Source of the DNA: Planctobacterium marinum
Lineage (GTDB): Bacteria; Pseudomonadota; Gammaproteobacteria; Enterobacterales; Alteromonadaceae
Direction: 5' to 3'
DNA: 64,000 bases
NCBI RefSeq assembly: GCF_020687805.1
Contig: NZ_JAJEWQ010000002.1
Location: forward strand, 757,590 to 821,589
Made by a program: the position numbers and the translations under genes. The notes below the pieces were generated by a model. That model was not told the DNA's origin. It ran no database searches and saw nothing but the letters and a program-made list of their open reading frames with translations. This document shows, piece by piece, positions 1 to 7,827 of the stretch; positions within the stretch are counted from its first letter, which is position 1; each line of letters starts with the position of its first letter.

Positions 1-105
1 CGTTGCACGGCTGTAGAGGAGGTTGTCATGACTTTAAGGTGACATTTGTCATTTTCTGTCTAGACTTGAGTTCCAGAGATAAGCAAAGGAAAGGTTTTGT
101 CAGAG

Positions 106-816
106 ATGCCCGGTAAAAGTGTTTGGTGTCTGATGTTGCTCTGTCTGTCAGCCGTCGCAATGGACAGCAAGCAGGTGCAGGATAAATCTGTGGTGATAGG
201 CCTGGTGCAGGATGTGGATTACATTTTGCCCTATGAGGATATTATTGCCCGGGCCTGGCAAGATATCGGTTACGAGGTCCATTTTGAGCGATTACCGGGT
301 GACCGCTCCCTGAGAATGAGCAATCGGGGGATACTGGATGGCGAACTGGTCAGAACCCAGATCATCGAAGCCTCGCACCCTAATCTGCTGAGGGTACCGG
401 TGCTCATCGCCAAAGGCGAGTTGCTACTGTTTTGTCGCAAAACTGTGCCCTGCAACGGGGGCGCCTTACAAAACAAGCGCAATATCATTGGTGTGCGCAG
501 TGGCAGTCTGACCGCTATAGAGTTTTTAAGCCAGCACGCCGCACAGTCCTTTTTGTTTTCGTCGCCTGATATAAAAAGTATGCTCAGTAACGATTCCCGG
601 CTAAATTATGTGCTTACCGTAGGGGTGAGTGGCTATGGTAATTTAGATGGTATTACTGACCCGGTTAATCTCGCCAGTATCAGCCTTGTTGAATTTGACG
701 CCTGGCATTATGTACACAAAAAACACGCTCACCTTACCGTCAGCCTGGCCGAATCCTTGAGACGGGCCAGGGCGACTTACCTGGTACCCAAATCCAGGCA
801 GGATTTACCGGACTGA
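106..816 (+). CDS. Periplasmic solute-binding-like protein (SBP family 3-like), exported
   Basis: A 236-residue protein with a hydrophobic N-terminal signal (MLLCLSAVA, about residues 9-17 from this start) followed by a fold reminiscent of family 3 extracellular solute-binding proteins. These stand-alone proteins are common in Alteromonadales and usually lie outside ABC operons. The middle carries the pattern of this group: a GELVRTQIIE-type stretch near residue 82, then two cysteines (FCRKTVPCNG). No permease or ATPase gene is adjacent, so transport is not supported; a sensory or orphan binding role is possible. The reading frame also opens at a TTG at 97. ATG 106 is preceded by AGGAAAGG at 87-94 and was chosen, but AAGGA at 86-90 would also suit the TTG. 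The ligand is unknown. Confidence 0.7.
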   Translation: MPGKSVWCLMLLCLSAVAMDSKQVQDKSVVIGLVQDVDYILPYEDIIARAWQDIGYEVHFERLPGDRSLRMSNRGILDGELVRTQIIEASHPNLLRVPVLIAKGELLLFCRKTVPCNGGALQNKRNIIGVRSGSLTAIEFLSQHAAQSFLFSSPDIKSMLSNDSRLNYVLTVGVSGYGNLDGITDPVNLASISLVEFDAWHYVHKKHAHLTVSLAESLRRARATYLVPKSRQDLPD

Positions 817-820
817 TGCC

Positions 821-2632
821 CTAAAGACCGCCTAATTGCACGACATTGTCAGGTTGGGCTGGGCAGTGTGATTCTGTGTCTTCGGCTTCGGTTATAATGG
901 TTTCTGGCATATAGCGCGCCCGCTTTTTGGCTTTGAGTTTCATCAGATCCACTAATATCAACCCGTCTACGCAATCGTTAAAATCAGGATCAACCCCAAA
1001 TCCTAAAAACTGCGCCCCACCGGGCTCACACAGTTCAGAATATTGTTTATACAGGGTCGGGATTGCCATCCCCATGTTGGCGAGTAAGTGTTTCAGGGTC
1101 ACGAAATCGGTTTTGTAGTCCGTTCCGGTAAAACTTCCCTGCAGATCTTTTGGCAGGCGATAGGGGTAATTGGAGCGGGCGATTTCTACTTCTGTACCAA
1201 AATGCAATTGGTAAAATTCAACCATCAGATCCTTTGCCGCTTGTGGAAAACTGTTGCTCAGACTAACCGGGCCAAACAGATAGCGGTACTGAGGGTAACG
1301 AGTCAAAAATGCACCGATACCATACCAAAGGTAGTCCAAAGAGCGTTTACCCCAATACTTGGGTTGCACAAAACTGCGACCTAATTCCAGACCCTGACGA
1401 AAATAAGGGTCCATGGCTTCGTTGTACTGAAACAAACTGGCGGAGTAGAGTCCCTTTAAACCTTTCTCTTGTTTGAGTTTTTGGGCATCGCCAAAGCGAT
1501 AAGCTCCGACAATTTCCAGTTCGTCTTTGTCCCACAGTATCAGGTGGAAGTAATCGTTGTCATAATGGTCAGTGTCGCGGCGCTTATTACTGCCTTCACC
1601 AACTGCCCGAAAGGCAATTTCTCTCAGGCGTCCGACTTCCCTCAGGATGGGGGAACTGCCGGTATAACGGTACAGGTAGATCTCTTTGTGGTCTGCCGTG
1701 GTACCTAACAACTCGCATTCTTTTTTTATCGCTTTGGTTAACACCTGGCGATTTTCCGGGGCCGCAATTGCTTTTTGAGTTGCAAAAATTTCGGCCTTAT
1801 TGGTGACCAGGCGATACAGGTGGCGCTTAAATAGTTTAGTGAGAATCCGGTTGTTCAGTCGTGCTTCACTGAATGATTCGTAGGGGATCAACTGGCCGAT
1901 GCGCATAGGCAGGTGTTTATTGCGCTGTCGGAACATTTCATCCACTAACAGAAAGGTCGCTAATGGTTTGTATATCATGGATGTGGCGTAAAACAACCAG
2001 GAGTTCTTGCCTTCCAGGAAAATGGGCAAAACGGGGGCTTTAGCGGTTTTTGCCATGCGCACAAAACCGGTGTTCCATTTAGTATCCCGAATGCCCTGTG
2101 GACGTACTCGGGACACTTCGCCGGCAGGGAATACAATAATGGTTCCCTGATTTTTAAGATGCTCCTGAATGCGGGCTATGTTTTGTTTGGCGGTGCTTCC
2201 ACCCATTACATTGACCGGAAACAACAATTCTTCCAGTGGTTTTACCGCCATTAACATCTCGTTGGCCAGTGCTTTAACGTCCGGGCGAATTTCACTCACC
2301 AGCTTAATCAATGCCAGACCGTCCAGAGAGCCGATCGGGTGGTTGGCGATTATCACCAACGGCCCGGAGCGGGGAATTCGCTCTTTTTCAGAATCCCGGG
2401 TGGAATAGGTAAAATTAAAGTGCTCAAGGGCCTGCTCAATGAACTCGATACCTTGTAAATGCGGATAGTTTACAGCAAATTCCTGGAATTCTTTTTCATG
2501 CATCAATCGTCTTAACAGGAAGCTGACAGGTTTAAATAGCAGGGGTTTCTGGGCCAGTTTAGGGGCGTGTTTATTCAGAATGTCATTAACCGAAAACATG
2601 TGATTGAGCGGGCCTCTTGGCGTTGATGTCAT
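821..2632 (-). CDS. Bifunctional acyltransferase, OlsF-like ornithine lipid synthase (PlsC-like + OlsB-like domains)
   Basis: A 603-residue two-domain acyltransferase. The N-terminal half looks like a PlsC/LPLAT domain: NHPIGSLDG at residues 97-105 places the catalytic His98 and Asp104, and FPAGEVSR at 168-175 matches the acceptor-binding block. The C-terminal half (about 320-560) resembles the GNAT-type acyl-ACP N-acyltransferases of the OlsB/hemolysin group (YRFGDAQ and LELGRSFVQPKYW motifs). The same fusion is known in OlsF, which makes ornithine lipids by N-acylating ornithine and then O-acylating the lyso-lipid at the membrane. Ornithine as substrate is inferred from architecture only. 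An internal ATG at residue 12 (2599) is an alternative start; neither has a strong Shine-Dalgarno sequence. The gene stands alone, tail to tail with the preceding gene. Confidence 0.8.
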   Translation of the reverse strand: MTSTPRGPLNHMFSVNDILNKHAPKLAQKPLLFKPVSFLLRRLMHEKEFQEFAVNYPHLQGIEFIEQALEHFNFTYSTRDSEKERIPRSGPLVIIANHPIGSLDGLALIKLVSEIRPDVKALANEMLMAVKPLEELLFPVNVMGGSTAKQNIARIQEHLKNQGTIIVFPAGEVSRVRPQGIRDTKWNTGFVRMAKTAKAPVLPIFLEGKNSWLFYATSMIYKPLATFLLVDEMFRQRNKHLPMRIGQLIPYESFSEARLNNRILTKLFKRHLYRLVTNKAEIFATQKAIAAPENRQVLTKAIKKECELLGTTADHKEIYLYRYTGSSPILREVGRLREIAFRAVGEGSNKRRDTDHYDNDYFHLILWDKDELEIVGAYRFGDAQKLKQEKGLKGLYSASLFQYNEAMDPYFRQGLELGRSFVQPKYWGKRSLDYLWYGIGAFLTRYPQYRYLFGPVSLSNSFPQAAKDLMVEFYQLHFGTEVEIARSNYPYRLPKDLQGSFTGTDYKTDFVTLKHLLANMGMAIPTLYKQYSELCEPGGAQFLGFGVDPDFNDCVDGLILVDLMKLKAKKRARYMPETIITEAEDTESHCPAQPDNVVQLGGL

Positions 2633-2775
2633 GAATCATTGCGGGTGATTGTATGACGGATTCATGAACAAAATACGAAGCAAAGATGGCCGTTTTGTTA
2701 CAAACGGTTGAAAATGTGTAGCAGACAATCACCCGTTTAACGGGGCACTGTGGGGATTACCCCCGAACAGGCAGC

Positions 2776-3588
2776 TCAGGCCGCCTTTTGACCCTGGCGA
2801 CCTTTCTGCAAATCTGAAATCGCATGCACGGTGGCTTCCTGGTTTGCGGTTTGAGTCCAGGTTATGAGTGCTATTTCGCCCTGTTTATTTTCTGTCAGAG
2901 CAGAGCAATTCTCTATCCAGTCACCATCGTTGTAGTAGGTTACGCCGTCCATTTCTACCACTTCAGGATGATGGATATGTCCACATACAACGCCATCCAG
3001 ACCTAATTCCCGGGCGCGATTGGTACTGGCCACGCGGTAGCGTTCTATCGCTTCGTTGGCACCTGAAATTTTGGATTTGATATAGCCAGCTAAAGACCAG
3101 TACGGAAAACCCAACCAGGCTCTGGCTTTGTTGTACCAACGGTTTAAAAACAACAACAATTCGTAGCCCTTATCACCTATCCATGCGGTAACGGGCCCGA
3201 AACACACTTCGCTGTCGAAAATATCGCCATGCAGTAATAGCAGTTTTTTACCGTCGGCGGTGGTGTGAATGTATTCCCGGTGAATTTCAACATCACCGAA
3301 ACACATACCATCATACTTTTGACAAGGCTCGTCGTGATTACCGGGAAGGTATATTACTTTCGTGCCGGAGCGGGACAGGTTTAACAGATAGTGAAACAAC
3401 TCATTGTGAGCCTGCGGCCATAAAAACCGTTTGCTCATGGCCCACATATCAACAATGTCGCCCACCAGATACAGGGTTTCTATTTTACTGCGCTTCAGAA
3501 AGTCTAAGAGATAATCCGCTTTGCAGTCTTTGTATCCCAGGTGAATATCCGAGATCCAAACGGTTCTGAAGTGTTGTTGAGTGGTCAT
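2776..3588 (-). CDS. Calcineurin-like metallophosphoesterase, LpxH-like (UDP-2,3-diacylglucosamine diphosphatase family)
   Basis: A 270-residue metallophosphoesterase with all metal-binding signatures of the fold: DIH at residues 14-16, GDIVDMW at 43-49, GNHD at 83-86, LHGD near 125 and GHIHHP near 205. The motif spacing and the W after GDxxD fit the YbbF/LpxH subgroup, which hydrolyses UDP-2,3-diacylglucosamine to lipid X in lipid A synthesis. The protein is about 30 residues longer than E. coli LpxH, and no lipid A gene lies nearby. It could therefore be an LpxH paralogue with another phosphoester substrate. It is probably monocistronic: 143 bases separate it from the next gene on this strand. 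Confidence 0.78.
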   Translation of the reverse strand: MTTQQHFRTVWISDIHLGYKDCKADYLLDFLKRSKIETLYLVGDIVDMWAMSKRFLWPQAHNELFHYLLNLSRSGTKVIYLPGNHDEPCQKYDGMCFGDVEIHREYIHTTADGKKLLLLHGDIFDSEVCFGPVTAWIGDKGYELLLFLNRWYNKARAWLGFPYWSLAGYIKSKISGANEAIERYRVASTNRARELGLDGVVCGHIHHPEVVEMDGVTYYNDGDWIENCSALTENKQGEIALITWTQTANQEATVHAISDLQKGRQGQKAA

Positions 3589-3791
3589 CTTGTCTCTGTC
3601 CCTTTGGCGCTATATTGGTAACCAATGGTAAAAAGCCGGAGTGACAGTTCGGTTAACGAGTAGTGAACATAGGATGACAGATTAGGGGGTATTATGACAT
3701 TTACTTGAAGAATCGCAGTAGCGGCTGGTTAAGTAGTCCAAATGGCGATATTCTGAGCAAACCCCATGATGAAAAGCGCAAATTCTGGCGG

Positions 3792-4142
3792 CTAATCTTC
3801 TTCAAACCAGGATGAAATGTAACCGCCAAATCCGGTGTTTTTAATTACTTTGTAGCGCAGACAATTGTCATTTTCCCTGGCAAAACACACATGTAAGTGT
3901 TCGGTATCTTCATCCAGGCGGACAAATTTTGCATTGGAATCAAAAAGTACACCAGGCCCAAACAGACCATCCCAGTATGTTCCGACAGTCACCATATTGG
4001 CGTATTCATAAGTAATACGCTGTGGTTTGGGGAAGATAACCAGCAGAAACAGTATGATGCCTGCAACGATGAGCTTAACCTGCCTGGCATTGATACGAAA
4101 TGCATTGTGTTGTGGTTTATTGATGTCTTTTTTCTTTTCCAT
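3792..4142 (-). CDS. Hypothetical protein with one N-terminal membrane segment
   Basis: A 116-residue protein I do not recognise. A basic cytoplasmic tail (MEKKKDINK) is followed by one hydrophobic segment at about residues 27-42 (LIVAGIILFLLVIF). The rest is a polar domain of about 70 residues with two cysteines (CFARENDNC), probably outside the inner membrane. It lies alone between the metallophosphoesterase and the M28 peptidase on the same strand, with more than 150 bases on each side. Codon use looks like the neighbours. Its lipoprotein-free single-anchor layout suggests an envelope protein, but no function is proposed. Confidence 0.55.
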   Translation of the reverse strand: MEKKKDINKPQHNAFRINARQVKLIVAGIILFLLVIFPKPQRITYEYANMVTVGTYWDGLFGPGVLFDSNAKFVRLDEDTEHLHVCFARENDNCLRYKVIKNTGFGGYISSWFEED

Positions 4143-4298
4143 CTGAAAAACGCCGGGATTTAAATACGCTTACAAGTCTTGAAGGGGCTAGGATACAACA
4201 ACTTTGTGGCCTTTTGCGAAAGGATTTTAAGTCGAACCTGGTGCTGGTATTTTAAATTACCGGTATTGAGAAGTCCCTCGCAATACCGGTTTCTGTGA

Positions 4299-5681
4299 TT
4301 ATTTGAGCAATGCCGGGGCCGGGCGCGGGTCCACGTCACTGTTGGCCATCAGATAGGTAAATATCGCATAGGCCGTCTGGTTTTGTTGAATGTCTTCAGG
4401 CGCAATTTTGTCCAGCGTATCGTTGGGTGTGTGGTGGTAATCAAAATAGTGAGTACCATCCTGACGCAGAGACACAACCGGTACCCCTTTCGCAGGTAGC
4501 ATGGAAATATCCGGGCCACCTGTAGCGGTATTAGTGCCTTCTTCGATACCCAGTGGCGCTAAATGCTGCATAAGCTCTTTCACAAAAGGCAGGGCTGCAG
4601 GAGCAAAGCGGGTGTCTAATTGATAAATCTGGCCGGCACCAAAATCAGATTCTGCGGCCACGATAATTTGCCCCAGTTCTTGTTCGTTGGCTTTGGCGTA
4701 CTCTTTTGCACCAATCAGCCCAAATTCTTCATTGGCATAAAGCACTACTCTGATGGTGCGTTTCGTTGCCCCCAGGGTTTCTTTTATCAGGGTGGCCGCT
4801 GCAGTGACAATTCCCACACCTGCACCGTCGTCTAAAGCGCCGGTTCCTTCATCCCATGAGTCCAGGTGTGCGCCAATCAGTACTATTTCTTCTGGCTTTT
4901 CGGTACCGGTGATTTCCCCGATAACATTGTAGGAGGTCTGCCAACCGTGCTCTTTAGCCTGCACATTGAGGTGCATTTTAACAGGAGCTTCCTGGCTGAA
5001 CATATACTCCAGTGTATCAGCATCGGCATTGGACAGGGCGCCTGCCGGAATTTTTTCCACATCCGGGCTGTACTGCATTGCTCCGGTGTGGGCAAAGCGA
5101 CTTTGGTCGGTACCCACTGAACGGATAATCACCGCCTGAGCCTCTAACATGGCTGCTTCAATCGCGCCCCTGGAGCGACCAATCACGACCGGGCCGTAAC
5201 CTTTACCCGCTCTATCTCGCTCCATGCGTTTGTTAATAAAAACGATATTGCCTTTTATCTCATCGACTGAGCGGGTTTTTAAATCTTCCAGCGAATCCAC
5301 CATGATCACCTTAGCTGTGATGCCGGCTTCGGGAGTGGCAACAGACCCGCCTAAAGCGGTTACTACCAGTTTGTGTTCAAACGGCTTAATAATGTTGGCA
5401 TCTGCGAGTCCTCGGGACCAGTTCCGCACCCGAACCGGTTGCTTGTAAACTTTGTCAAAGCCAAGGCTACGCAACTTATCTTCAGCCCAGAGCACGGCCT
5501 TTTTATCGCCTTCACTGCCCGCAATACGGGGGCCTACTTCACGTGTAAGAGAGGCGACAACTTCGTATGCCAGTTGGCTTTCCGAGGAGGCGTTTTTTAA
5601 TGCTTCAATGTCGTTTTTGGTGTCAGCCCAGCAGGTAGCGCCGGACAATAAAATAGCGGTAGCTAACAGTTTTTTAAGCAT
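4299..5681 (-). CDS. Secreted M28 family zinc exopeptidase (carboxypeptidase Q-like)
   Basis: A 460-residue exported metallopeptidase. From the chosen ATG it opens with a signal peptide ending about WADTK. A PA-type insert follows (roughly residues 110-240), then the M28 catalytic domain with its two-zinc ligands: HLDSW (His272), ALDDGAG (Asp285), EEFG (Glu318/319), ESDFG (Asp346) and YHHTPND (His417). These correspond to the aminopeptidase/carboxypeptidase Q lineage that removes residues from short peptides in the periplasm or medium. The frame extends upstream to an ATG at 5720, but that would bury the signal peptide behind 13 polar residues, so 5681 is preferred. No operon partner is visible; rpsT lies upstream on the same strand with a terminator between. 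Confidence 0.85.
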   Translation of the reverse strand: MLKKLLATAILLSGATCWADTKNDIEALKNASSESQLAYEVVASLTREVGPRIAGSEGDKKAVLWAEDKLRSLGFDKVYKQPVRVRNWSRGLADANIIKPFEHKLVVTALGGSVATPEAGITAKVIMVDSLEDLKTRSVDEIKGNIVFINKRMERDRAGKGYGPVVIGRSRGAIEAAMLEAQAVIIRSVGTDQSRFAHTGAMQYSPDVEKIPAGALSNADADTLEYMFSQEAPVKMHLNVQAKEHGWQTSYNVIGEITGTEKPEEIVLIGAHLDSWDEGTGALDDGAGVGIVTAAATLIKETLGATKRTIRVVLYANEEFGLIGAKEYAKANEQELGQIIVAAESDFGAGQIYQLDTRFAPAALPFVKELMQHLAPLGIEEGTNTATGGPDISMLPAKGVPVVSLRQDGTHYFDYHHTPNDTLDKIAPEDIQQNQTAYAIFTYLMANSDVDPRPAPALLK

Positions 5682-5795
5682 AAGTATTTGATTTTTATAG
5701 TTCGCATTTGAGATTAACATCTTAACTGATTGCTATCAGGATGTCTTGAGAATACTTTGGGGGGAGAGGCGCAGAAAAAGGTGAATTGCAGATAC

Positions 5796-5823
5796 AAAAA
5801 AAGCGTCTTGCGACGCCTTTTTT
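5796..5823 (-). terminator. Intrinsic terminator of rpsT
   Basis: Arms GCGTC and GACGC around a TTGC loop, flanked by A7 and T6 runs, about 15 bases after the rpsT stop. Read on the minus strand, the hairpin is followed by a T-run. The A/T flanks are symmetrical, so it could also act on the opposite strand. Confidence 0.85.
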
Positions 5824-5838
5824 GTGAAACTTATGTGC

Positions 5839-6102
5839 TTACGCTAAAGCTTTGATCTGAGCAGTCAGACGGCTCTTAGTACGAGCTGCTTGATTCTTGT
5901 GGATCAAACCTTTAGTTGCCATACGGTCAAGAATAGGCGCAGCAGCAACAAATGCTTCCTGAGCGGCGTTCTTTTCACCTGCATCAATAGCAGCACGTAC
6001 TCTTTTTATATAAGTACGCATCATAGAACGACGGCTTGCATTGTGCTGGCGGCTCTTTTCTGCCGTAATTGCACGTTTCTTAGCAGACTTGATGTTAGCC
6101 AA
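5839..6102 (-). CDS. rpsT: 30S ribosomal protein S20
   Basis: An 87-residue, lysine/arginine-rich small-subunit protein that binds 16S rRNA early in 30S assembly. Its start ([10 protein letters not shown] after the initiator) and length match bacterial S20. The start codon is TTG (6100-6102), preceded by GGGAG at a suitable distance on the minus strand. Extending to the upstream ATG at 6126 would add eight residues not found in S20. E. coli rpsT also begins with UUG, and there the weak start is part of autogenous translational control by free S20; the same may hold here. The gene has its own promoter and terminator. Confidence 0.95.
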   Translation of the reverse strand: MANIKSAKKRAITAEKSRQHNASRRSMMRTYIKRVRAAIDAGEKNAAQEAFVAAAPILDRMATKGLIHKNQAARTKSRLTAQIKALA

Positions 6103-6146
6103 GATAACACTCCCAAAACGATTCAACTGTAAATTCGAGGGTGCGA

Positions 6147-6175
6147 ATTCTGCCGAGTTTAGCCCCGAATGTCAA
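6147..6175 (-). promoter_or_regulatory. Candidate sigma-70 promoter for rpsT
   Basis: On the minus strand, a perfect TTGACA (-35, 6170-6175), a 17-base spacer and CAGAAT (-10, 6147-6152). It lies about 45 bases upstream of the TTG start. The AT-rich DNA at 6178-6205 could hold a second promoter, as E. coli rpsT has two. Confidence 0.6.
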
Positions 6176-6508
6176 AGTATTTATTACATTTATTGTATAA
6201 AAAGTGAGTTTCGGGCTGCAGGCCCCGGTTTGTCCCAGGTTTTGCTCTGTAGATTAGCGATATATTCTGATGTCGGGCTTAATCTGGCTATTGCTTTTTG
6301 GATCGGTTGTTGTAAGTTTTAGCTGCATAAATTGCCAGTCTGTGGGCAAATTCGATGTTGACCGGACGGCACCCGTAGGCTGATTTAAGAAAACGGCCGG
6401 GTGGTGCGAGTCATTCCCAATTATTTTTAAAAAAATCCGGTACCTGTCAACCAAATAACCTGCGGTCCGTTTATCCTGATAGAGGCCGTAAAAAAGGAGT
6501 TCTGTAAG
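6176..6508. other. Divergent intergenic region between rpsT and the sigma-factor operon
   Basis: About 330 bases without a convincing gene. The left part holds upstream DNA of rpsT (AT-rich tract at 6178-6205). The right part should hold the promoter for the sigma-factor operon. I see no RNA gene, repeat or strong hairpin. The frames here show no start with a ribosome-binding site until the leader ORF at 6509. Confidence 0.4.
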
Positions 6509-6547
6509 ATGCGGAATGACAGCGTCGCTGGTTGTTTCGTCGTCTGA
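6509..6547 (+). CDS. Possible 12-residue leader peptide upstream of the sigma factor
   Basis: ATG at 6509 follows a strong Shine-Dalgarno AAGGAG (6494-6499) with a 9-base spacer. Twelve sense codons (MRNDSVAGCFVV) end at TGA 6545-6547, nine bases before the sigma-factor ATG and in the same reading frame. The sigma gene has no ribosome-binding site of its own, so translation of the leader could feed ribosomes to it by reinitiation. Equally, the TGA could be a mutation that removed a longer N-terminus. No regulatory residue run (such as a His or Trp tract) is present. Confidence 0.35.
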   Translation: MRNDSVAGCFVV

Positions 6548-6556
6548 ACAATCGCT

Positions 6557-7150
6557 ATGACATCAGCTGCTACGATGTTCGACAATCACACAACAAGTGA
6601 CCAGGAAGTGTTTGATTCGTTGGATGCTTTTCTCGCGTATATTGAAAAGCGGGCCTACCGGATGGCGTTACTGGCGGTTGGGCAGCATGCTGACGCCATT
6701 GATATATTGCAGGATGCCATGATGAAACTGGTGACCAATTACGGGGATCGTCCTGGCAATGAATGGCGACCACTGTTTTACCGGATCTTAAACAACCGCA
6801 TCACTGACTGGCATCGCCAGCAAAAGTCCAGGAGCCGATTGTTTTTTTGGCGGACAACAAAAAATGAAGACGATAGCGATGAGCTCTGTGAGCAGGTGCC
6901 CGACGAAAAAATGGATGCACCGGCACAGGCGTTAAACAAAGTGATACAGCAACAAGATATGTTACAGACAATAGAAAAGTTACCTTTGAAGCAACAACAA
7001 TGTTTTTTGTTACGCAGTTGGGAAGGTCTCTCTGTCGCGGAAACGGCCGATATCATGGGCTGTTCCCAGGGGAGTGTAAAAACACATTTTTTCAGAGCTG
7101 TGCAAAAGCTAAAAGCGGTACTGGAGGAGCAACATGACATCGTCATCTGA
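6557..7150 (+). CDS. RNA polymerase ECF-type sigma-70 factor
   Basis: A 197-residue sigma factor with region 2 at about residues 25-95 (KRAYRMALLAVGQHADAIDI and ILNNRITDWHRQQ) and region 4 at about 135-190, including the helix-turn-helix VAETADIMGCSQGSVKTH. Regions 1.1 and 3 are absent, as in ECF factors. It directs RNA polymerase to a small regulon, probably including its own operon. It overlaps the next gene by 17 bases, and the following three genes are exported or membrane proteins, so the second gene is a candidate anti-sigma factor (see there). The start at 6557 has no clear Shine-Dalgarno sequence; a leader ORF precedes it. An in-frame ATG at 6575 is an alternative. Confidence 0.88.
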   Translation: MTSAATMFDNHTTSDQEVFDSLDAFLAYIEKRAYRMALLAVGQHADAIDILQDAMMKLVTNYGDRPGNEWRPLFYRILNNRITDWHRQQKSRSRLFFWRTTKNEDDSDELCEQVPDEKMDAPAQALNKVIQQQDMLQTIEKLPLKQQQCFLLRSWEGLSVAETADIMGCSQGSVKTHFFRAVQKLKAVLEEQHDIVI

Positions 7151-7538
7151 ACAACAGATCAGCAAAAAGGCGGTAGCCGCGTTAGAGCAGGCCAATGAAA
7201 CCCTGAGTGATGATGCGTTGGCGGATATCGCTCAGGCCCGGATGGCAGCCTTAAGTGCTGCCCGGTCCAGACAAGCCAGAGGCACGCGTTCCGCAGTTAC
7301 AATACCTTTGTGGGAGCGTCTGCGTCGGGAAGTGCTGTTACACCAGTTTCGCTTTGTGGCGCCCGCAGCAGTTGCGGTCGTTGTGGCAGTACTAGTAAGC
7401 TATAACTCTTTTGATACCGTGCCCGTTCTGCCTGGCGATTTTCTGACAACAGATATGCCTTCCGAAGAACTGGCCATGCTGGAGGATTTGGAGTTTGCAA
7501 GCTGGTTGGCAGAACAACAGCAAGAGGGTCATCTTTAG
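7134..7538 (+). CDS. DUF3619-like single-pass membrane protein, candidate anti-sigma factor
   Basis: A 134-residue protein with a soluble N-terminal part (about residues 1-70, alanine-rich helices), one membrane segment at about 78-98 (FVAPAAVAVVVAVLV) and a short acidic tail ending LEDLEFASWLAEQQ. This layout and tail resemble DUF3619 proteins, which are encoded directly after ECF sigma genes in many proteobacteria. The ATG follows GGAGGAG (7123-7129) and overlaps the sigma gene, which implies tight translational coupling. A cytoplasmic N-terminus that binds the sigma factor, plus a transmembrane anchor, would fit an anti-sigma factor. No ZAS-type zinc motif (HxxxCxxC) is present, so the assignment rests on position and topology. 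Confidence 0.65.
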   Translation: MTSSSEQQISKKAVAALEQANETLSDDALADIAQARMAALSAARSRQARGTRSAVTIPLWERLRREVLLHQFRFVAPAAVAVVVAVLVSYNSFDTVPVLPGDFLTTDMPSEELAMLEDLEFASWLAEQQQEGHL

Positions 7539-7539
7539 T

Positions 7540-7827
7540 ATGATGATGATGCTGCTGGCGGCCCCTTCATTGGCTGACAAAGATAAAACATCGGAAATCC
7601 CCGAGCTGTCGTTTCTGGAGTTTTTGGCAGAAATGGAAGTGCTGGAAGGCGAGCTTATGGCACCTGTTGATATGCTGACAAAAGGTGAAAACTCATTGCC
7701 CATAGGCGATATTAAAGCGGCGGATTATCACAGATTTATCAATCTGGTTGACGCCGAACTTAGCCAGCTAATGGAGGAGTCGGGCACTGAAACTACAACC
7801 AATACTGAACAGGAGGACAAGCCATGA
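7540..7827 (+). CDS. Small exported acidic protein of the sigma-factor operon
   Basis: A 95-residue protein starting one base after the preceding stop, with AGAGGG at 7523-7528 as a distant ribosome-binding site. The first 15 or so residues form a short signal peptide (MMMLLAAPSLA, then DKDK). The mature part is strongly acidic and contains the repeated theme FLEFLAEMEVLEGEL. I do not recognise a family by sequence. Its stop overlaps the start of the DUF3106 gene (ATGA), so it belongs to the same transcript and may act with it in the periplasm. The frame is open upstream to 7495 inside the previous gene; that longer start would lose the signal peptide. Confidence 0.6.
   Translation: MMMMLLAAPSLADKDKTSEIPELSFLEFLAEMEVLEGELMAPVDMLTKGENSLPIGDIKAADYHRFINLVDAELSQLMEESGTETTTNTEQEDKP

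Noticed and set aside
1-42. Possible 3' end of an upstream gene (13 codons to TGA at 40-42)
   Set aside because: Too short to recognise, and another frame is also open here. It cannot be told from chance.
6451-6478. ECF-type autoregulatory promoter (AACC and GTCCGT elements) before the sigma operon
   Set aside because: The spacing and elements match only loosely; such pairs are expected by chance in this length.
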